NCBI RefSeq assembly: GCF_014653695.1
Contig: NZ_BNAR01000003.1
Coordinates: forward strand, 577,528-641,527
Direction: 5' to 3'
DNA length: 64,000 bases
DNA from: Lentzea cavernae
GTDB taxonomy: Bacteria; Actinomycetota; Actinomycetes; Mycobacteriales; Pseudonocardiaceae
Shown here: positions 18,100-26,493 of the stretch, piece after piece
Layout: the number at the start of each line of letters is the position of its first letter
Numbering within the stretch: position 1 is the first letter of the stretch
The notes under the pieces: model-generated
What the model was told of the DNA's origin: nothing
The model's database searches: none
The model's input: the letters and a program-made list of their open reading frames with translations, nothing else
Translations under genes and position numbers: made by a program

Positions 18100-18849
18100 C
18101 AGCAGGAAGATCGTGATGGACGCCAGGAAGTCGCCGGTGCGCAGTTCCGCCAGCCAGCGCTCCCCGTCCTCGCGGTCGATCGCCTCCGCGCGGATCGCCC
18201 GTTCGGTGTTGCGGGTCAGGGCGAGGGTGTAGTCGGCCCTGGCGAAGTCGCGCACGACCGTCGTCGCCGCGCGGACGCCCTCGACCTCGAAGCCCGCTTC
18301 CCCCGCGAGACGGGGGAGTTCGCGGCCGATGGTCGCGTTGCGGACCATGGTCGAGCAGACGAACCGGTTGAACGCCCTGTTCATCTCGAGGTCGCCGTCC
18401 ACGACCAGGGCGTCCCAGTCGGGTTCGGCGATGCGCAGCAGACCGCCCGGCTTCATGACGCGGTGGAGCTCGGCGAGGACGCCGGCCGGGTTCTCGACGT
18501 GCTGCAGCGCGCGGTCCGTGCGCACCCGGTCGGCGGTGCCGTCGTCCACGGGCAGCGCGTGCGCGTCACCCCGGCGGACGTCGATCTGCGGGTAGAAGTG
18601 GGAGAAGCTCCTGGCCGCGGCCACCATCGTCGGGTCGACGTCGACACCGATGACGCGGCCGGAGGTGGTGACCGCGTCGGCCATGACCGGTAAGTCCGTG
18701 CCGGGGCCGCAGCCGACGTCGAGAACCGTGTGACCGTGCCTCAGGCCGAGCGAGACGAGCAGCTGGTGCTTGTAGTCCCGGCCGAGGTCCGCGGCGTCCG
18801 CCATGTACTCGACCTTGTCGGGGCTGGGCACCCCCAGTGCGTTTGCCAT
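18079..18849 (-). CDS. SAM-dependent methyltransferase
   Basis: A 256-residue class I methyltransferase. Motif I is VLDVGCGPG (about 43-51), the acidic end of strand 2 is GVDVDP, and VMKPGGLLRIAEPDWDAL gives the post-motif strands. The fold resembles UbiE/ArsM-type enzymes; the substrate cannot be told. I chose ATG at 18849; a TTG three codons upstream is possible. It follows the membrane-protein gene by 9 bases, so the two are likely co-transcribed. Confidence 0.88.
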   Translation of the reverse strand: MANALGVPSPDKVEYMADAADLGRDYKHQLLVSLGLRHGHTVLDVGCGPGTDLPVMADAVTTSGRVIGVDVDPTMVAAARSFSHFYPQIDVRRGDAHALPVDDGTADRVRTDRALQHVENPAGVLAELHRVMKPGGLLRIAEPDWDALVVDGDLEMNRAFNRFVCSTMVRNATIGRELPRLAGEAGFEVEGVRAATTVVRDFARADYTLALTRNTERAIRAEAIDREDGERWLAELRTGDFLASITIFLLSARKPL

Positions 18850-18858
18850 GCACCCCAA

Positions 18859-19566
18859 TCAACCACAGGTGCTGGGGCTCCAGTCGGTGATCACCCAACC
18901 CGCGTTGATCTTCTCGACGACGAACGAGCCGAGGCGCGGCCCGCCCTCGACGGTCAGGGCGCAGGAGTCGATGGTGACCTTGGTGGAGGTCGGGGTCTTG
19001 AGCATGTCCGGCGGGAACATGACCTGCTGGTAGCGGTCGACGCTCGTCACCTGGGCCTTCAGCGTTTTGACCGCACCCGCGCAATCGGTTGCGCCGTAAG
19101 CGTTCGCGAACTTCTGGCGGGTGTCGTCGCGCAGGAAGAGCGTGCAGGCGCGGGTGGTGTCGGCGAACGACACGTGCTTGTAGAACATGCCGACCGTGCC
19201 CTGCAGGCCGGCCGGCGCGGAGAGGCCCTGGGCCGGGCCGGTGACGCCGCCGCTGTCCTGGGCGATGTCGCCGGGGTCGTCCACGCCGAAGAAGTGGTTG
19301 TAGGCCCACATCGCGCTGAAGACGACCAGGAGGAAGAACAGGGCGCGCCAGAAGATGCGGCTCCCGAGGACGACGAGCCACCAGCGCTTGCCCTGCTGCT
19401 TCGGGACTTGGGGCGCCTGACCCGTCGCCTCCTGGTAGCGCTGGTACTCCTGGAAGCGCTGGAACTCCTGGAACTGCCGCAGCTGCTCCGGGTCCACCTG
19501 CGGTGCGGGCGGTTGCGGCGGCTGCGGCTGGCGGGGCGCGAGGTCCTTGCCGGGCTCGTCGGTCAC
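18859..19566 (-). CDS. Single-pass membrane protein of unknown function
   Basis: A 235-residue protein. Residues 1-60 are proline- and glutamine-rich, with a repeated [15 protein letters not shown] pattern; one membrane helix is at about 71-89; the remaining 145 residues are predicted outside the membrane and contain several Cys (CTLFL, ATDCAG, DSCALT, STCG). The topology resembles other actinobacterial anchored proteins with a cystatin-like outer domain. I recognise no functional family. GTG start at 19566; methyltransferase gene follows. Confidence 0.75.
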   Translation of the reverse strand: MTDEPGKDLAPRQPQPPQPPAPQVDPEQLRQFQEFQRFQEYQRYQEATGQAPQVPKQQGKRWWLVVLGSRIFWRALFFLLVVFSAMWAYNHFFGVDDPGDIAQDSGGVTGPAQGLSAPAGLQGTVGMFYKHVSFADTTRACTLFLRDDTRQKFANAYGATDCAGAVKTLKAQVTSVDRYQQVMFPPDMLKTPTSTKVTIDSCALTVEGGPRLGSFVVEKINAGWVITDWSPSTCG

Positions 19567-19618
19567 AGGTCACATCATGCCGATTTGGAACCCCGGTACA
19601 CAGTCGAGTACTGTTTTA

Positions 19619-19710
19619 CCTGGTTCTACCGAAGACCGCAGGTCGTCTCCGCGAGGAGAACGAAGGCCCCGTTGCAACACGGGCGGCCCGCGCAGGGAGG
19701 ACGAGGCCCA
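19619..19710 (+). ncRNA. Ribosomal protein L10 leader
   Basis: Upstream of rplJ, the stretch with CCGAAGACCGCAGG, a GAGGAG hairpin region, then GGGCGGCCCGCGCAGGGAGG and GACGAGG matches the conserved core of the L10 leader, to which the L10-(L12) complex binds to repress translation. The exact limits are approximate because I could not run a covariance model. Confidence 0.75.
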
Positions 19711-19720
19711 GCTTCTTGTG

Positions 19721-19760
19721 ACGCCCCGTGCTGCTTGTGCGCGAGGGCGTTTTTGTTGTT
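19721..19760 (+). terminator. Intrinsic terminator (attenuator) inside the rplJL leader
   Basis: ACGCCC-CGTGC (19721-19731) pairs with GCGCG-A-GGGCGT (19739-19750), with one wobble and a bulged A. It is followed directly by TTTTTGTTGTTT. This is a textbook terminator, unusual in so GC-rich a genome, placed between the L10 leader and rplJ, so it could attenuate the operon. Confidence 0.75.
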
Positions 19761-19810
19761 TCGGGACCTTCTCGATCGGCGGTCTAACCCAGCCCAGAGA
19801 GGAGGCGATC

Positions 19811-20365
19811 ATGGCGAAGCCCACGAAGGTTACGGCGGTCGCTGAGCTCGCGGACCAGTTCCGCAGCAGCTCGGCAGCGGTTGTCACCGAGTACCGTGGC
19901 CTCTCCATGGCGCAGCTCACCACGCTGCGTCGCGCTCTCGGCGCGGGCACCAAGTACACCGTTGCGAAGAACACGCTGGTCAAGCTGGCCGCCGCGGACG
20001 CCGGTGTGGAGGGCCTCGAGGCCCTTCTTTCCGGTCCGACCGCAATCGCGTTCGTCGAGGGCGAGCCCGTCGACGCCGCCAAGGCGATCCGCGACTTCGC
20101 GAAGGACAACAAGGCCCTGGTCATCAAGGGCGGCTACATGGATGGCCGCCCGCTCTCGGTCGACGAGGTCACCGCTATCGCGGACCTCGACAGCCGTGAG
20201 GTGCTGCTCGCGAAGCTCGCGGGCGCGATGAAGGGCAACCTGGCCAAGGCCGCGGGTCTGTTCAACGCCCCGGCTTCCCAGGTCGCTCGCCTGGCTGCTG
20301 CCCTGCAGGAGAAGAAGGCCGCTGCGGCACCCGCCGCCGAGGCCGACGCTCCCGCCGAAAGCTGA
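19811..20365 (+). CDS. rplJ: 50S ribosomal protein L10
   Basis: A 184-residue L10, base of the L12 stalk. The N-terminal [17 protein letters not shown] and [16 protein letters not shown] are typical; the C-terminus is an Ala-rich helix that carries the L12 dimers. ATG at 19811 has GAGAGGAGG just upstream. It also acts as translational repressor through the upstream leader. rplL follows after 56 bases. Confidence 0.97.
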   Translation: MAKPTKVTAVAELADQFRSSSAAVVTEYRGLSMAQLTTLRRALGAGTKYTVAKNTLVKLAAADAGVEGLEALLSGPTAIAFVEGEPVDAAKAIRDFAKDNKALVIKGGYMDGRPLSVDEVTAIADLDSREVLLAKLAGAMKGNLAKAAGLFNAPASQVARLAAALQEKKAAAAPAAEADAPAES

Positions 20366-20421
20366 TCACCCGAAGACACGCCCGGCGCTTTCGCGCGGGA
20401 GATTAGAAAGGACCGCCGATC

Positions 20422-20808
20422 ATGGCGAAGCTCAGCACCGACGAGCTGCTCGACGCTTTCAAGGAGATGACCCTCCTGGAGCTGTCCGAGTTCGTCAAGC
20501 AGTTCGAGGAGACCTTCGAGGTCACCGCCGCCGCTCCCGTCGCCGTTGCCGCTGTTGCGGGCCCCGGTGCGGCTGCTGCCGAGGTCGAGGAGCAGACGGA
20601 CTTCAACGTCGTCCTCGAGTCGGCCGGCGACAAGAAGATCCAGGTCATCAAGGTCGTCCGCGAGGTCGTCTCGGGCCTGGGCCTGAAGGAGGCCAAGGAG
20701 CTGGTCGAGTCCGCTCCGAAGGCGATCCTGGAGGGTGTGGCGAAGGACGTCGCCGACGCCGCCAAGGAGAAGCTCGAGGCTGCCGGCGCCAAGATCACCC
20801 TCAAGTGA
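20422..20808 (+). CDS. rplL: 50S ribosomal protein L7/L12
   Basis: A 128-residue L12 with the N-terminal dimerisation helix, an Ala/Val-rich hinge (about residues 35-58), and the C-terminal factor-binding domain [26 protein letters not shown]. It recruits EF-G and EF-Tu. GAAAGGACC precedes the ATG. Two terminators follow. Confidence 0.98.
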   Translation: MAKLSTDELLDAFKEMTLLELSEFVKQFEETFEVTAAAPVAVAAVAGPGAAAAEVEEQTDFNVVLESAGDKKIQVIKVVREVVSGLGLKEAKELVESAPKAILEGVAKDVADAAKEKLEAAGAKITLK

Positions 20809-20811
20809 TCT

Positions 20812-20829
20812 CAGCCCCTTTTGGGGCTG
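20812..20829 (+). terminator. First terminator after rplL
   Basis: CAGCCCC (20812-20818) pairs with GGGGCTG (20823-20829) around TTTT, 4 bases after the stop codon. Confidence 0.75.
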
Positions 20830-20845
20830 GTGCTTTGCAGTTTTG

Positions 20846-20896
20846 AACGGGCGTGTGTCCCCATTTTTGGGGGTGCACGCCCGTTTTGTTTGCTCG
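20846..20896 (+). terminator. Second terminator after rplL
   Basis: AACGGGCGTG (20846-20855) pairs perfectly with CACGCCCGTT (20876-20885), with an inner CCCC/GGGG helix around a T-rich loop. TTGTTTGCT follows. Together with the first hairpin it should fully stop rplJL transcription. Confidence 0.9.
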
Positions 20897-21057
20897 TTGT
20901 TCGGTGGGTTGGGTTGCGTGCGGCCTGTTGCGGTTGCGTGCTTCCCCTGGGGCTCTGCCCCAGACCCCGGCAATCTGAGATGGGGGTCTGCGCCGCTGGT
21001 GGGTTGATGGCACGCCTGTTGCGTTGGGCGGCTGCCTGTTGCTTAGAAGGTTGCGTT

Positions 21058-21199
21058 GGCGGTGGGTCCCATCACGAGTCGCACCAAGAGCGGGCCACAT
21101 GCAGGTAGGGGTGTCAAGCGGACGAAGAGCGTGTCCGCTTGACACCCCTACCTGCATGCAGCAAGAGCTATGGCGCGACTCGTGATGGGACCCACCGCC
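21058..21199. repeat. 142-bp nested perfect inverted repeat
   Basis: An outer pair of 25-bp arms (21058-21082 and 21175-21199) matches exactly, and inside it a second pair of 26-bp arms (21098-21123 and 21133-21158) matches exactly around a 9-base loop. The unpaired stretches between the pairs are 15 and 16 bases. No gene is inside. It could be a small non-autonomous mobile element, a REP-like unit or a structured RNA/DNA site. Confidence 0.9.
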
Positions 21200-21218
21200 C
21201 GAGCCTCTTGGTAAAGAC

Positions 21219-21267
21219 GGCTCGCCTTCGGCATCGCGTGTGAGGGTGGCTCGCCTTTGGTGTCGCG
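21219..21267. repeat. 20-bp imperfect direct repeat
   Basis: GGCTCGCCTTCGGCATCGCG (21219-21238) recurs as GGCTCGCCTTTGGTGTCGCG (21248-21267), with 17 of 20 identical and a 29-base period. It lies directly after the nested inverted repeat. Confidence 0.7.
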
Positions 21268-21514
21268 GGCGGCGGACCCGCCTCGCCGCGCCCTTGTAGA
21301 GGTATGGTGTGTTGCGAGTCACAGTGGTCTCGGAAATCCCGGTTGTCAGGCAGTGGTCCAGGGGTTGGTGACCGTTTTGCGAGGTCACGCAGCGTGCTGT
21401 TATCTGAACGCAACCGGCGTTAGGCCAACTGGTGAGTAACCTCCCGCGAACGAACTCGTTGCCCAGGTGTGACGCCGATCGCCACGGCGTCGCCTGGCTT
21501 GTGCGGAGGTGCGG

Positions 21515-22576
21515 ATGGGCGTCGAGGTGGTCGTCGAGGGTCTGACCAAGTCCTTCGGCAAGCAGACCATCTGGCAGGACGTCACGCTCACGTTGCCGCC
21601 GGGTGAGGTCAGCGTGATGCTCGGGCCGTCCGGTACGGGCAAGAGCGTGTTCCTGAAGTCGTTGGTCGGGTTGCTCAAGCCCGAGCAGGGCAAGATCGTC
21701 ATCAACGGCACGGATCTGGTGCGGTGTTCTGAGCACAAGCTGTATGAGATTCGGAAGATGTTCGGCGTGCTGTTCCAGGACGGTGCGTTGTTCGGGTCGA
21801 TGAACTTGTACGACAACATCGCGTTTCCGTTGCGGGAGCACACTCGCAAGACCGAGGCCGAGGTTCGGCGGATCGTTCTCGAGAAGATGGAGATGGTCGG
21901 TCTTGTCGGGGCGGAGAAGAAGCTGCCCGGTGAGATTTCCGGCGGTATGAGGAAGAGGGCCGGGCTCGCGAGGGCGCTGGTGCTCGATCCCGAGATCATT
22001 TTGTGCGACGAGCCCGACTCCGGGCTGGATCCGGTGCGCACCGCGTACCTGAGTCAGTTGCTGATCGATCTGAACGCGCAGATCGACGCGACGATCCTGA
22101 TCGTCACGCACAACATCAACATTGCTCGTACCGTGCCGGACAACCTGGGGATGTTGTTCCGGCGGGAGCTTGTCATGTTCGGGCCGCGCGAGGTGTTGCT
22201 GACCAGTGACGAGCCTGTTGTCGAGCAGTTCCTGAACGGGCGGCGGCTCGGGCCCATCGGCATGTCCGAGGAGAAGGACACGGCGACGATGGCGGCTGAG
22301 CAGGCGCACGCGGACGCCGGGCACTCGGACGGGTCCACGTCGGAGGACGTGCGGGGGATCATCCCGCAGATCGAGCCGACGCCCGGGTTGCCGTTCCGGG
22401 ACGCCGTGCGGCGGCGCAAGGACCGGGTCATGTCGATCATCCACCGGCTGCCGCACCAGGCGCAGCAGGGGATCATCGAAAGCCTCACCGCCGAGGAGCA
22501 GGTGCGGTACGGGGTGCACGCGGGGGTGTCGGCCGTGACGCCCAGCCCGTGGCCTCGTCAGGGTGGTGTTCTGTGA
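21515..22576 (+). CDS. mkl: Mce transporter ATPase (MceG/Mkl)
   Basis: A 353-residue ABC ATPase that powers Mce lipid/sterol import (mycobacterial MceG). Walker A is GPSGTGKS (37-44), Q-loop near 87, the signature is ISGGMRKR (141-148) and Walker B LCDEPDSG (163-170). The last ~110 residues form the C-terminal extension typical of MceG rather than general MlaF. ATG at 21515 has GGAGG 5 bases upstream. Its TGA overlaps the first permease start. In mycobacteria mkl also lies between rplJL and rpoB but apart from mce genes; here it heads a complete mce operon. Confidence 0.95.
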   Translation: MGVEVVVEGLTKSFGKQTIWQDVTLTLPPGEVSVMLGPSGTGKSVFLKSLVGLLKPEQGKIVINGTDLVRCSEHKLYEIRKMFGVLFQDGALFGSMNLYDNIAFPLREHTRKTEAEVRRIVLEKMEMVGLVGAEKKLPGEISGGMRKRAGLARALVLDPEIILCDEPDSGLDPVRTAYLSQLLIDLNAQIDATILIVTHNINIARTVPDNLGMLFRRELVMFGPREVLLTSDEPVVEQFLNGRRLGPIGMSEEKDTATMAAEQAHADAGHSDGSTSEDVRGIIPQIEPTPGLPFRDAVRRRKDRVMSIIHRLPHQAQQGIIESLTAEEQVRYGVHAGVSAVTPSPWPRQGGVL

Positions 22577-23355
22577 CCACGCAGACGTTCCCCGGTGCCG
22601 GTGCGCTGCGGGAGACCGGGAAGCTGTGCCAGCTCGGGATCGACGTCGTGCGGACCACGTTCCGGCGGCCGTTCCAGTTCCGGGAGTTCATCCAGCAGAG
22701 CTGGTTCATCGTCAGCGTGACGGTGTTGCCGACGGCGCTGGTGTCGATCCCGTTCGGTGCTGTCATCGCGTTGCAGCTCGGGTCGTTGACGCGGCAGATC
22801 GGCGCGCAGTCGTTCACGGGTGCGGCCAGCGTGCTCGCGATCATCCAGCAGGCCAGTCCGATCGTGACGGCGTTGCTGATCGCTGGAGCCGGTGGTTCTG
22901 CCATCTGCGCTGATCTCGGGTCTCGGAAGATCCGGGAAGAGATCGACGCGATGGAAGTGCTCGGTGTGTCGCCGATCCATCGGCTCGTGGTGCCGCGGGT
23001 GCTGGCGGCGATGCTCGTGTCCGTGCTGCTCAACGGCATGGTGAGCGTCGTCGGTGTGATGGGTGGCTACTTCTTCAACGTGGTCATGCAGGACGGCACG
23101 CCTGGCGCGTATCTCGCGAGTTTCTCCGCCTTGGCGCAGCTGCCGGACCTGTGGATCAGCGAGCTGAAGGCGCTGATCTTCGGGTTCATCGCGGGCATCG
23201 TCGCCGCCTACCGGGGGCTCAACCCCGCCGGTGGGCCCAAGGGCGTGGGGGACGCGGTCAACCAGGCCGTGGTCATCACGTTCCTGCTGCTGTTCTTCGT
23301 CAACTTCGTCCTCACCACGATCTACCTGCAGGTCGTGCCCGCGAAGGGGAGCTGA
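22573..23355 (+). CDS. yrbEA: YrbE/MlaE family permease, first copy
   Basis: A 260-residue integral membrane permease of the MlaE/YrbE family, one half of the Mce transmembrane channel. About five or six hydrophobic segments are visible, and the family motif around IREEIDAMEVLGVSPIHRLVVPRVLA (about 115-140) is the coupling region that contacts the ATPase. GTG start at 22573 overlaps the mkl stop in GTGA. Confidence 0.95.
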   Translation: MTTQTFPGAGALRETGKLCQLGIDVVRTTFRRPFQFREFIQQSWFIVSVTVLPTALVSIPFGAVIALQLGSLTRQIGAQSFTGAASVLAIIQQASPIVTALLIAGAGGSAICADLGSRKIREEIDAMEVLGVSPIHRLVVPRVLAAMLVSVLLNGMVSVVGVMGGYFFNVVMQDGTPGAYLASFSALAQLPDLWISELKALIFGFIAGIVAAYRGLNPAGGPKGVGDAVNQAVVITFLLLFFVNFVLTTIYLQVVPAKGS

Positions 23356-24164
23356 TGGCGAACAAGGTGCTGTCCACCCTGGACGGGTTCGGCGACCAGC
23401 TGTCGTTCTACATCAAGGCGCTGGCCTGGACGCCCCGCGCGCTCAAGCGGTACTCCAAGGAGACGTTGCGGCTGCTGGCCGAGGTCAGCTTCGGGTCCGG
23501 GGCGCTCGCGGTCATCGGCGGCACGATCGGCGTGATGGTCGGGCTGTCCGTGTTCACGGGCACGGTGGTCGGTCTGCAGGGCTTCACTGCCCTGAACCAG
23601 ATCGGTACCAGCGCCTTCGCCGGGTTCGTGAGTGCCTACTTCAACACGCGTGAGATTGCGCCGTTGGTCGCGGGGCTGGCCCTCAGTGCGACGGTCGGGT
23701 CCGGGTTCACGGCTCAGCTCGGCGCGATGCGGATCTCCGAGGAGATCGACGCGCTGGAGGTCATGGGCATTCCCAGCCTGCCGTTCCTGGTGACCACGCG
23801 GATCATCGCCGGGTTCGTCGCGATCATCCCGCTGTACGTGATCGGCCTGCTGACCAGTTATCTGGCGGCCAGAACGATCACCGTGGAGTTCTACGGGCAG
23901 TCGGCGGGCACGTACGACCACTACTTCAACCTGTTCCTACCTCCGGTCGACGTGCTCTGGTCGTTCGGCAAGGTGCTGGTCTTCGCGGTCGTGATCATCA
24001 TGACCCACTGCTACTACGGGTACCGGGCGTCCGGTGGCCCCGCCGGTGTCGGGGTGGCGGTCGGGCGCGCGGTGCGGACCGCGATCGTCACGACGGCGCT
24101 GCTCGACTTCTTCCTCAGCCTCGCGATCTGGGGCGCGACGACGACGGTGAGGATCGCCGGATGA
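23355..24164 (+). CDS. yrbEB: YrbE/MlaE family permease, second copy
   Basis: A 269-residue partner permease. It has the same fold, with the coupling motif RISEEIDALEVMGIPSLPFL, and it forms the channel with the first permease. The ATG at 23355 shares one base with the preceding TGA, and its own TGA overlaps the mceA ATG, so translation is coupled along the operon. Confidence 0.95.
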   Translation: MANKVLSTLDGFGDQLSFYIKALAWTPRALKRYSKETLRLLAEVSFGSGALAVIGGTIGVMVGLSVFTGTVVGLQGFTALNQIGTSAFAGFVSAYFNTREIAPLVAGLALSATVGSGFTAQLGAMRISEEIDALEVMGIPSLPFLVTTRIIAGFVAIIPLYVIGLLTSYLAARTITVEFYGQSAGTYDHYFNLFLPPVDVLWSFGKVLVFAVVIIMTHCYYGYRASGGPAGVGVAVGRAVRTAIVTTALLDFFLSLAIWGATTTVRIAG

Positions 24165-25465
24165 AGAAGCGCGTGCTGGGCATCGCCTTCATTCTCGCGA
24201 TCGCCATGTTCCTGTCGCTCACGGTGGCGCTCTACAAGGACGTCTTCAGCGACTACGTGAAGGTCACGCTCAAGACCGACCACATCGGCAACCAGCTGCA
24301 GACCGCGAGCGACGTCAAGGTGCGCGGGCTGATCGTCGGGTCTGTGAAGGCCGTCCGCACCAGCGGGAACGGCGCCGAGCTGGAGCTCGCACTGCTGCCG
24401 GACAAGGTCGGGCAGATCCCGGGCAACGTCAGCGCGCGCCTGCTGCCCAAGACGTTGTTCGGCGAGCGGTACGTGAACCTGGTGCTGCCGCAGCAGAAGA
24501 GCGCGGCGATCACCGAGGGCGCGGTGATCGAGCAGGACCGCACGAGCAGTGCGATCGAGCTCGAACGCGTGCTGGAGAACCTGATGCCGGTGCTGCAGGC
24601 GATCCAGCCGGAGAAGCTCGCCACCACGCTGACGGCGTTGTCGCAGGCGCTCGACGGGCGGGGCAAGCCGCTCGGCGAGACGCTGGTGTCGCTCGACTCC
24701 TACCTCGGTGAGCTCAACCCGCAGCTGCCCGCGTTGAAGGAGAACATCTCCCGGCTCGCGGACGTCTCGAACGTCTACGCCGACGCGGCGCCGGACCTGC
24801 TGCAGGCGCTCAACGACATGACCACGACGACCAAGACCGTCGTCGAGCAGCGCGACAACCTGCTCGCGCTCTACGGGTCGCTGACCACGACGTCGCAGGA
24901 CCTCACCAGCTTCGTCACGGTCAACAAGAACAACATCATCGCGCTCGCCGACACCGGCCGGCCGACGCTCGAGCTGCTCGCGAAGTACGCGCCCGAGTAC
25001 CCGTGCCTGCTCAAGGGGCTCGCGGAGTTCGAGCCGATCATCAGCAAGGCGTTCGGCGCGGGCACCGGCAAGCCCGGCCTGCACATCACGCTGGAGATCA
25101 CGCAGAACCGCGGCAAGTACAAGCCGAACCTCGACGAGCCCGAGTACAGGGACAAGCGCGGGCCTCGTTGTTACGACCTCGTCCCGCGTCCGGACCCGTT
25201 CCCGCAGTACCCGCCGGACGGTCCCGTGCAGGACGGGTCGAGCTCGCCGCCGCCCGCCCGCAACGCGAGTGACGGCCTCATCCCGCCCGGCGCGACCGTG
25301 CCGCAGTCCGCGGACGTGCTGCGCCTCGCCAACTCCCCGGAGGAGGCCAGGATGGTCGCGGCCCTGTTCGGGCCGCGCGTCGGCGTCGACCCGCAGGACA
25401 TGCCCGGCTGGTCGAGCCTGCTGCTCGGCCCGCTCGTCCGCGGAACGGAGGTGACGGTCAAGTGA
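24161..25465 (+). CDS. mceA: Mce family protein A
   Basis: A 434-residue Mce protein: one N-terminal membrane anchor (about 5-25), the MCE/MlaD domain (about 33-115, with LFGERYVNLVLP), a long helical region that would form the tunnel (about 130-300), and a proline-rich tail. Periplasmic Mce proteins assemble as a heterohexamer that conducts lipids. ATG overlaps the permease stop in ATGA. Confidence 0.93.
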   Translation: MKKRVLGIAFILAIAMFLSLTVALYKDVFSDYVKVTLKTDHIGNQLQTASDVKVRGLIVGSVKAVRTSGNGAELELALLPDKVGQIPGNVSARLLPKTLFGERYVNLVLPQQKSAAITEGAVIEQDRTSSAIELERVLENLMPVLQAIQPEKLATTLTALSQALDGRGKPLGETLVSLDSYLGELNPQLPALKENISRLADVSNVYADAAPDLLQALNDMTTTTKTVVEQRDNLLALYGSLTTTSQDLTSFVTVNKNNIIALADTGRPTLELLAKYAPEYPCLLKGLAEFEPIISKAFGAGTGKPGLHITLEITQNRGKYKPNLDEPEYRDKRGPRCYDLVPRPDPFPQYPPDGPVQDGSSSPPPARNASDGLIPPGATVPQSADVLRLANSPEEARMVAALFGPRVGVDPQDMPGWSSLLLGPLVRGTEVTVK

Positions 25466-26493
25466 AGGGCCTGCTCGCCCCGCTGCTCAAGCTGATCGCC
25501 TTCGCCGTGGTCACGATCCTCGCCACGTCGCTGCTCGCGGTCACCATCGCCAACGTGAACCTGGCCAGTGCCACCGGCTACAAGGCCCGGTTCACCGACG
25601 TCACCGCGCTCAACGAGGGTGACGACATCCGCATCGCCGGCGTCCGCGTCGGGCAGGTCGACGGGATCCAGGTGGTCGACCGCAAGACCGCCGAGGTGGA
25701 GTTCTCGATCGACGGCGACCGCAGGCTGCCGGAGGCCGTCACCGCGACCATCAAGTACCGCAACCTGGTGGGACAGCGGTACATCGCGCTGGAGTCCGGC
25801 ACCGGCGACACGAAGGCGGTGCTGCCGGAAGGCGGCACGATCCCGTTGGAGCGCACGAAGGCCGCGTTGGACCTCACGGTGCTGTTCAACGGCTTCAAGC
25901 CGCTGTTCCAGGCGCTGTCGCCCGACGACGTGAACAAGCTGTCGTTCGAGATCATCCAGGTGCTGCAGGGAGAAGGCAGCACGATCGACAGCCTGCTGCA
26001 GCGCACGGCCTCGCTGACCAGCACGCTGGCGAGCAAGGACAAGGTGATCGGCGAGGTCGTCGACAACCTCAACACCGCGCTGGAGACCGTGAACTCGCGC
26101 GACGAGGACTTCAACAACCTCGTGATCACGTTGCAGACGCTCGTCTCCGGGCTCGCGCAGGACCGCCAGCCGATCGGCGACGCGATCTCCGCGCTCGGCG
26201 ACCTCACGAACGCCACGTCGGGGCTGCTGGAGCAGGGCCGCGAGCCGTTGCGCAACGACATCGCGCAGCTCGGCATCGTCTCGAAGACGCTGGGGGACAG
26301 CGAGGCCGTCGTCGACGGCATGCTGCAGCGCCTGCCCAACAAGCTCGAGACGATCACGCGGACCGCGACCTACGGCTCGTGGTTCAACTTCTACCTGTGC
26401 GAGGCCAGCGGCCAGGTCGCCGTGCCGCCGCTCATCACCAACCCGATCCCCATCACGGCGTTGCCGGTGACACAGCAGAGGTGCCGCCGATGA
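25462..26493 (+). CDS. mceB: Mce family protein B
   Basis: A 343-residue Mce protein with an N-terminal anchor (about 8-30), the MCE domain (about 38-115, including GDDIRIAGVRVGQV and NLVGQRYIALE), a coiled helical region and a short C-terminal Cys-containing end (FYLCEAS, QQRCRR). The two cysteines may form a disulfide. GTG start overlaps the mceA stop. Confidence 0.93.
   Translation: MKGLLAPLLKLIAFAVVTILATSLLAVTIANVNLASATGYKARFTDVTALNEGDDIRIAGVRVGQVDGIQVVDRKTAEVEFSIDGDRRLPEAVTATIKYRNLVGQRYIALESGTGDTKAVLPEGGTIPLERTKAALDLTVLFNGFKPLFQALSPDDVNKLSFEIIQVLQGEGSTIDSLLQRTASLTSTLASKDKVIGEVVDNLNTALETVNSRDEDFNNLVITLQTLVSGLAQDRQPIGDAISALGDLTNATSGLLEQGREPLRNDIAQLGIVSKTLGDSEAVVDGMLQRLPNKLETITRTATYGSWFNFYLCEASGQVAVPPLITNPIPITALPVTQQRCRR

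Larger units (their letters stand above)
20897..21514. other. Gene-free region with several inverted and direct repeats
   Basis: I see no credible gene here: open frames on both strands lack ribosome sites, family motifs and the genome's third-position GC pattern. It contains a GGGGCTCTGCCCC hairpin and a CAGACCCC/GGGGTCTG hairpin (about 20950-20993), the nested inverted repeat (21058-21199) and a 20-bp direct repeat (21219-21267). The promoter of the mce operon must be in its last 200 bases, but no convincing boxes were found. Confidence 0.6.
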
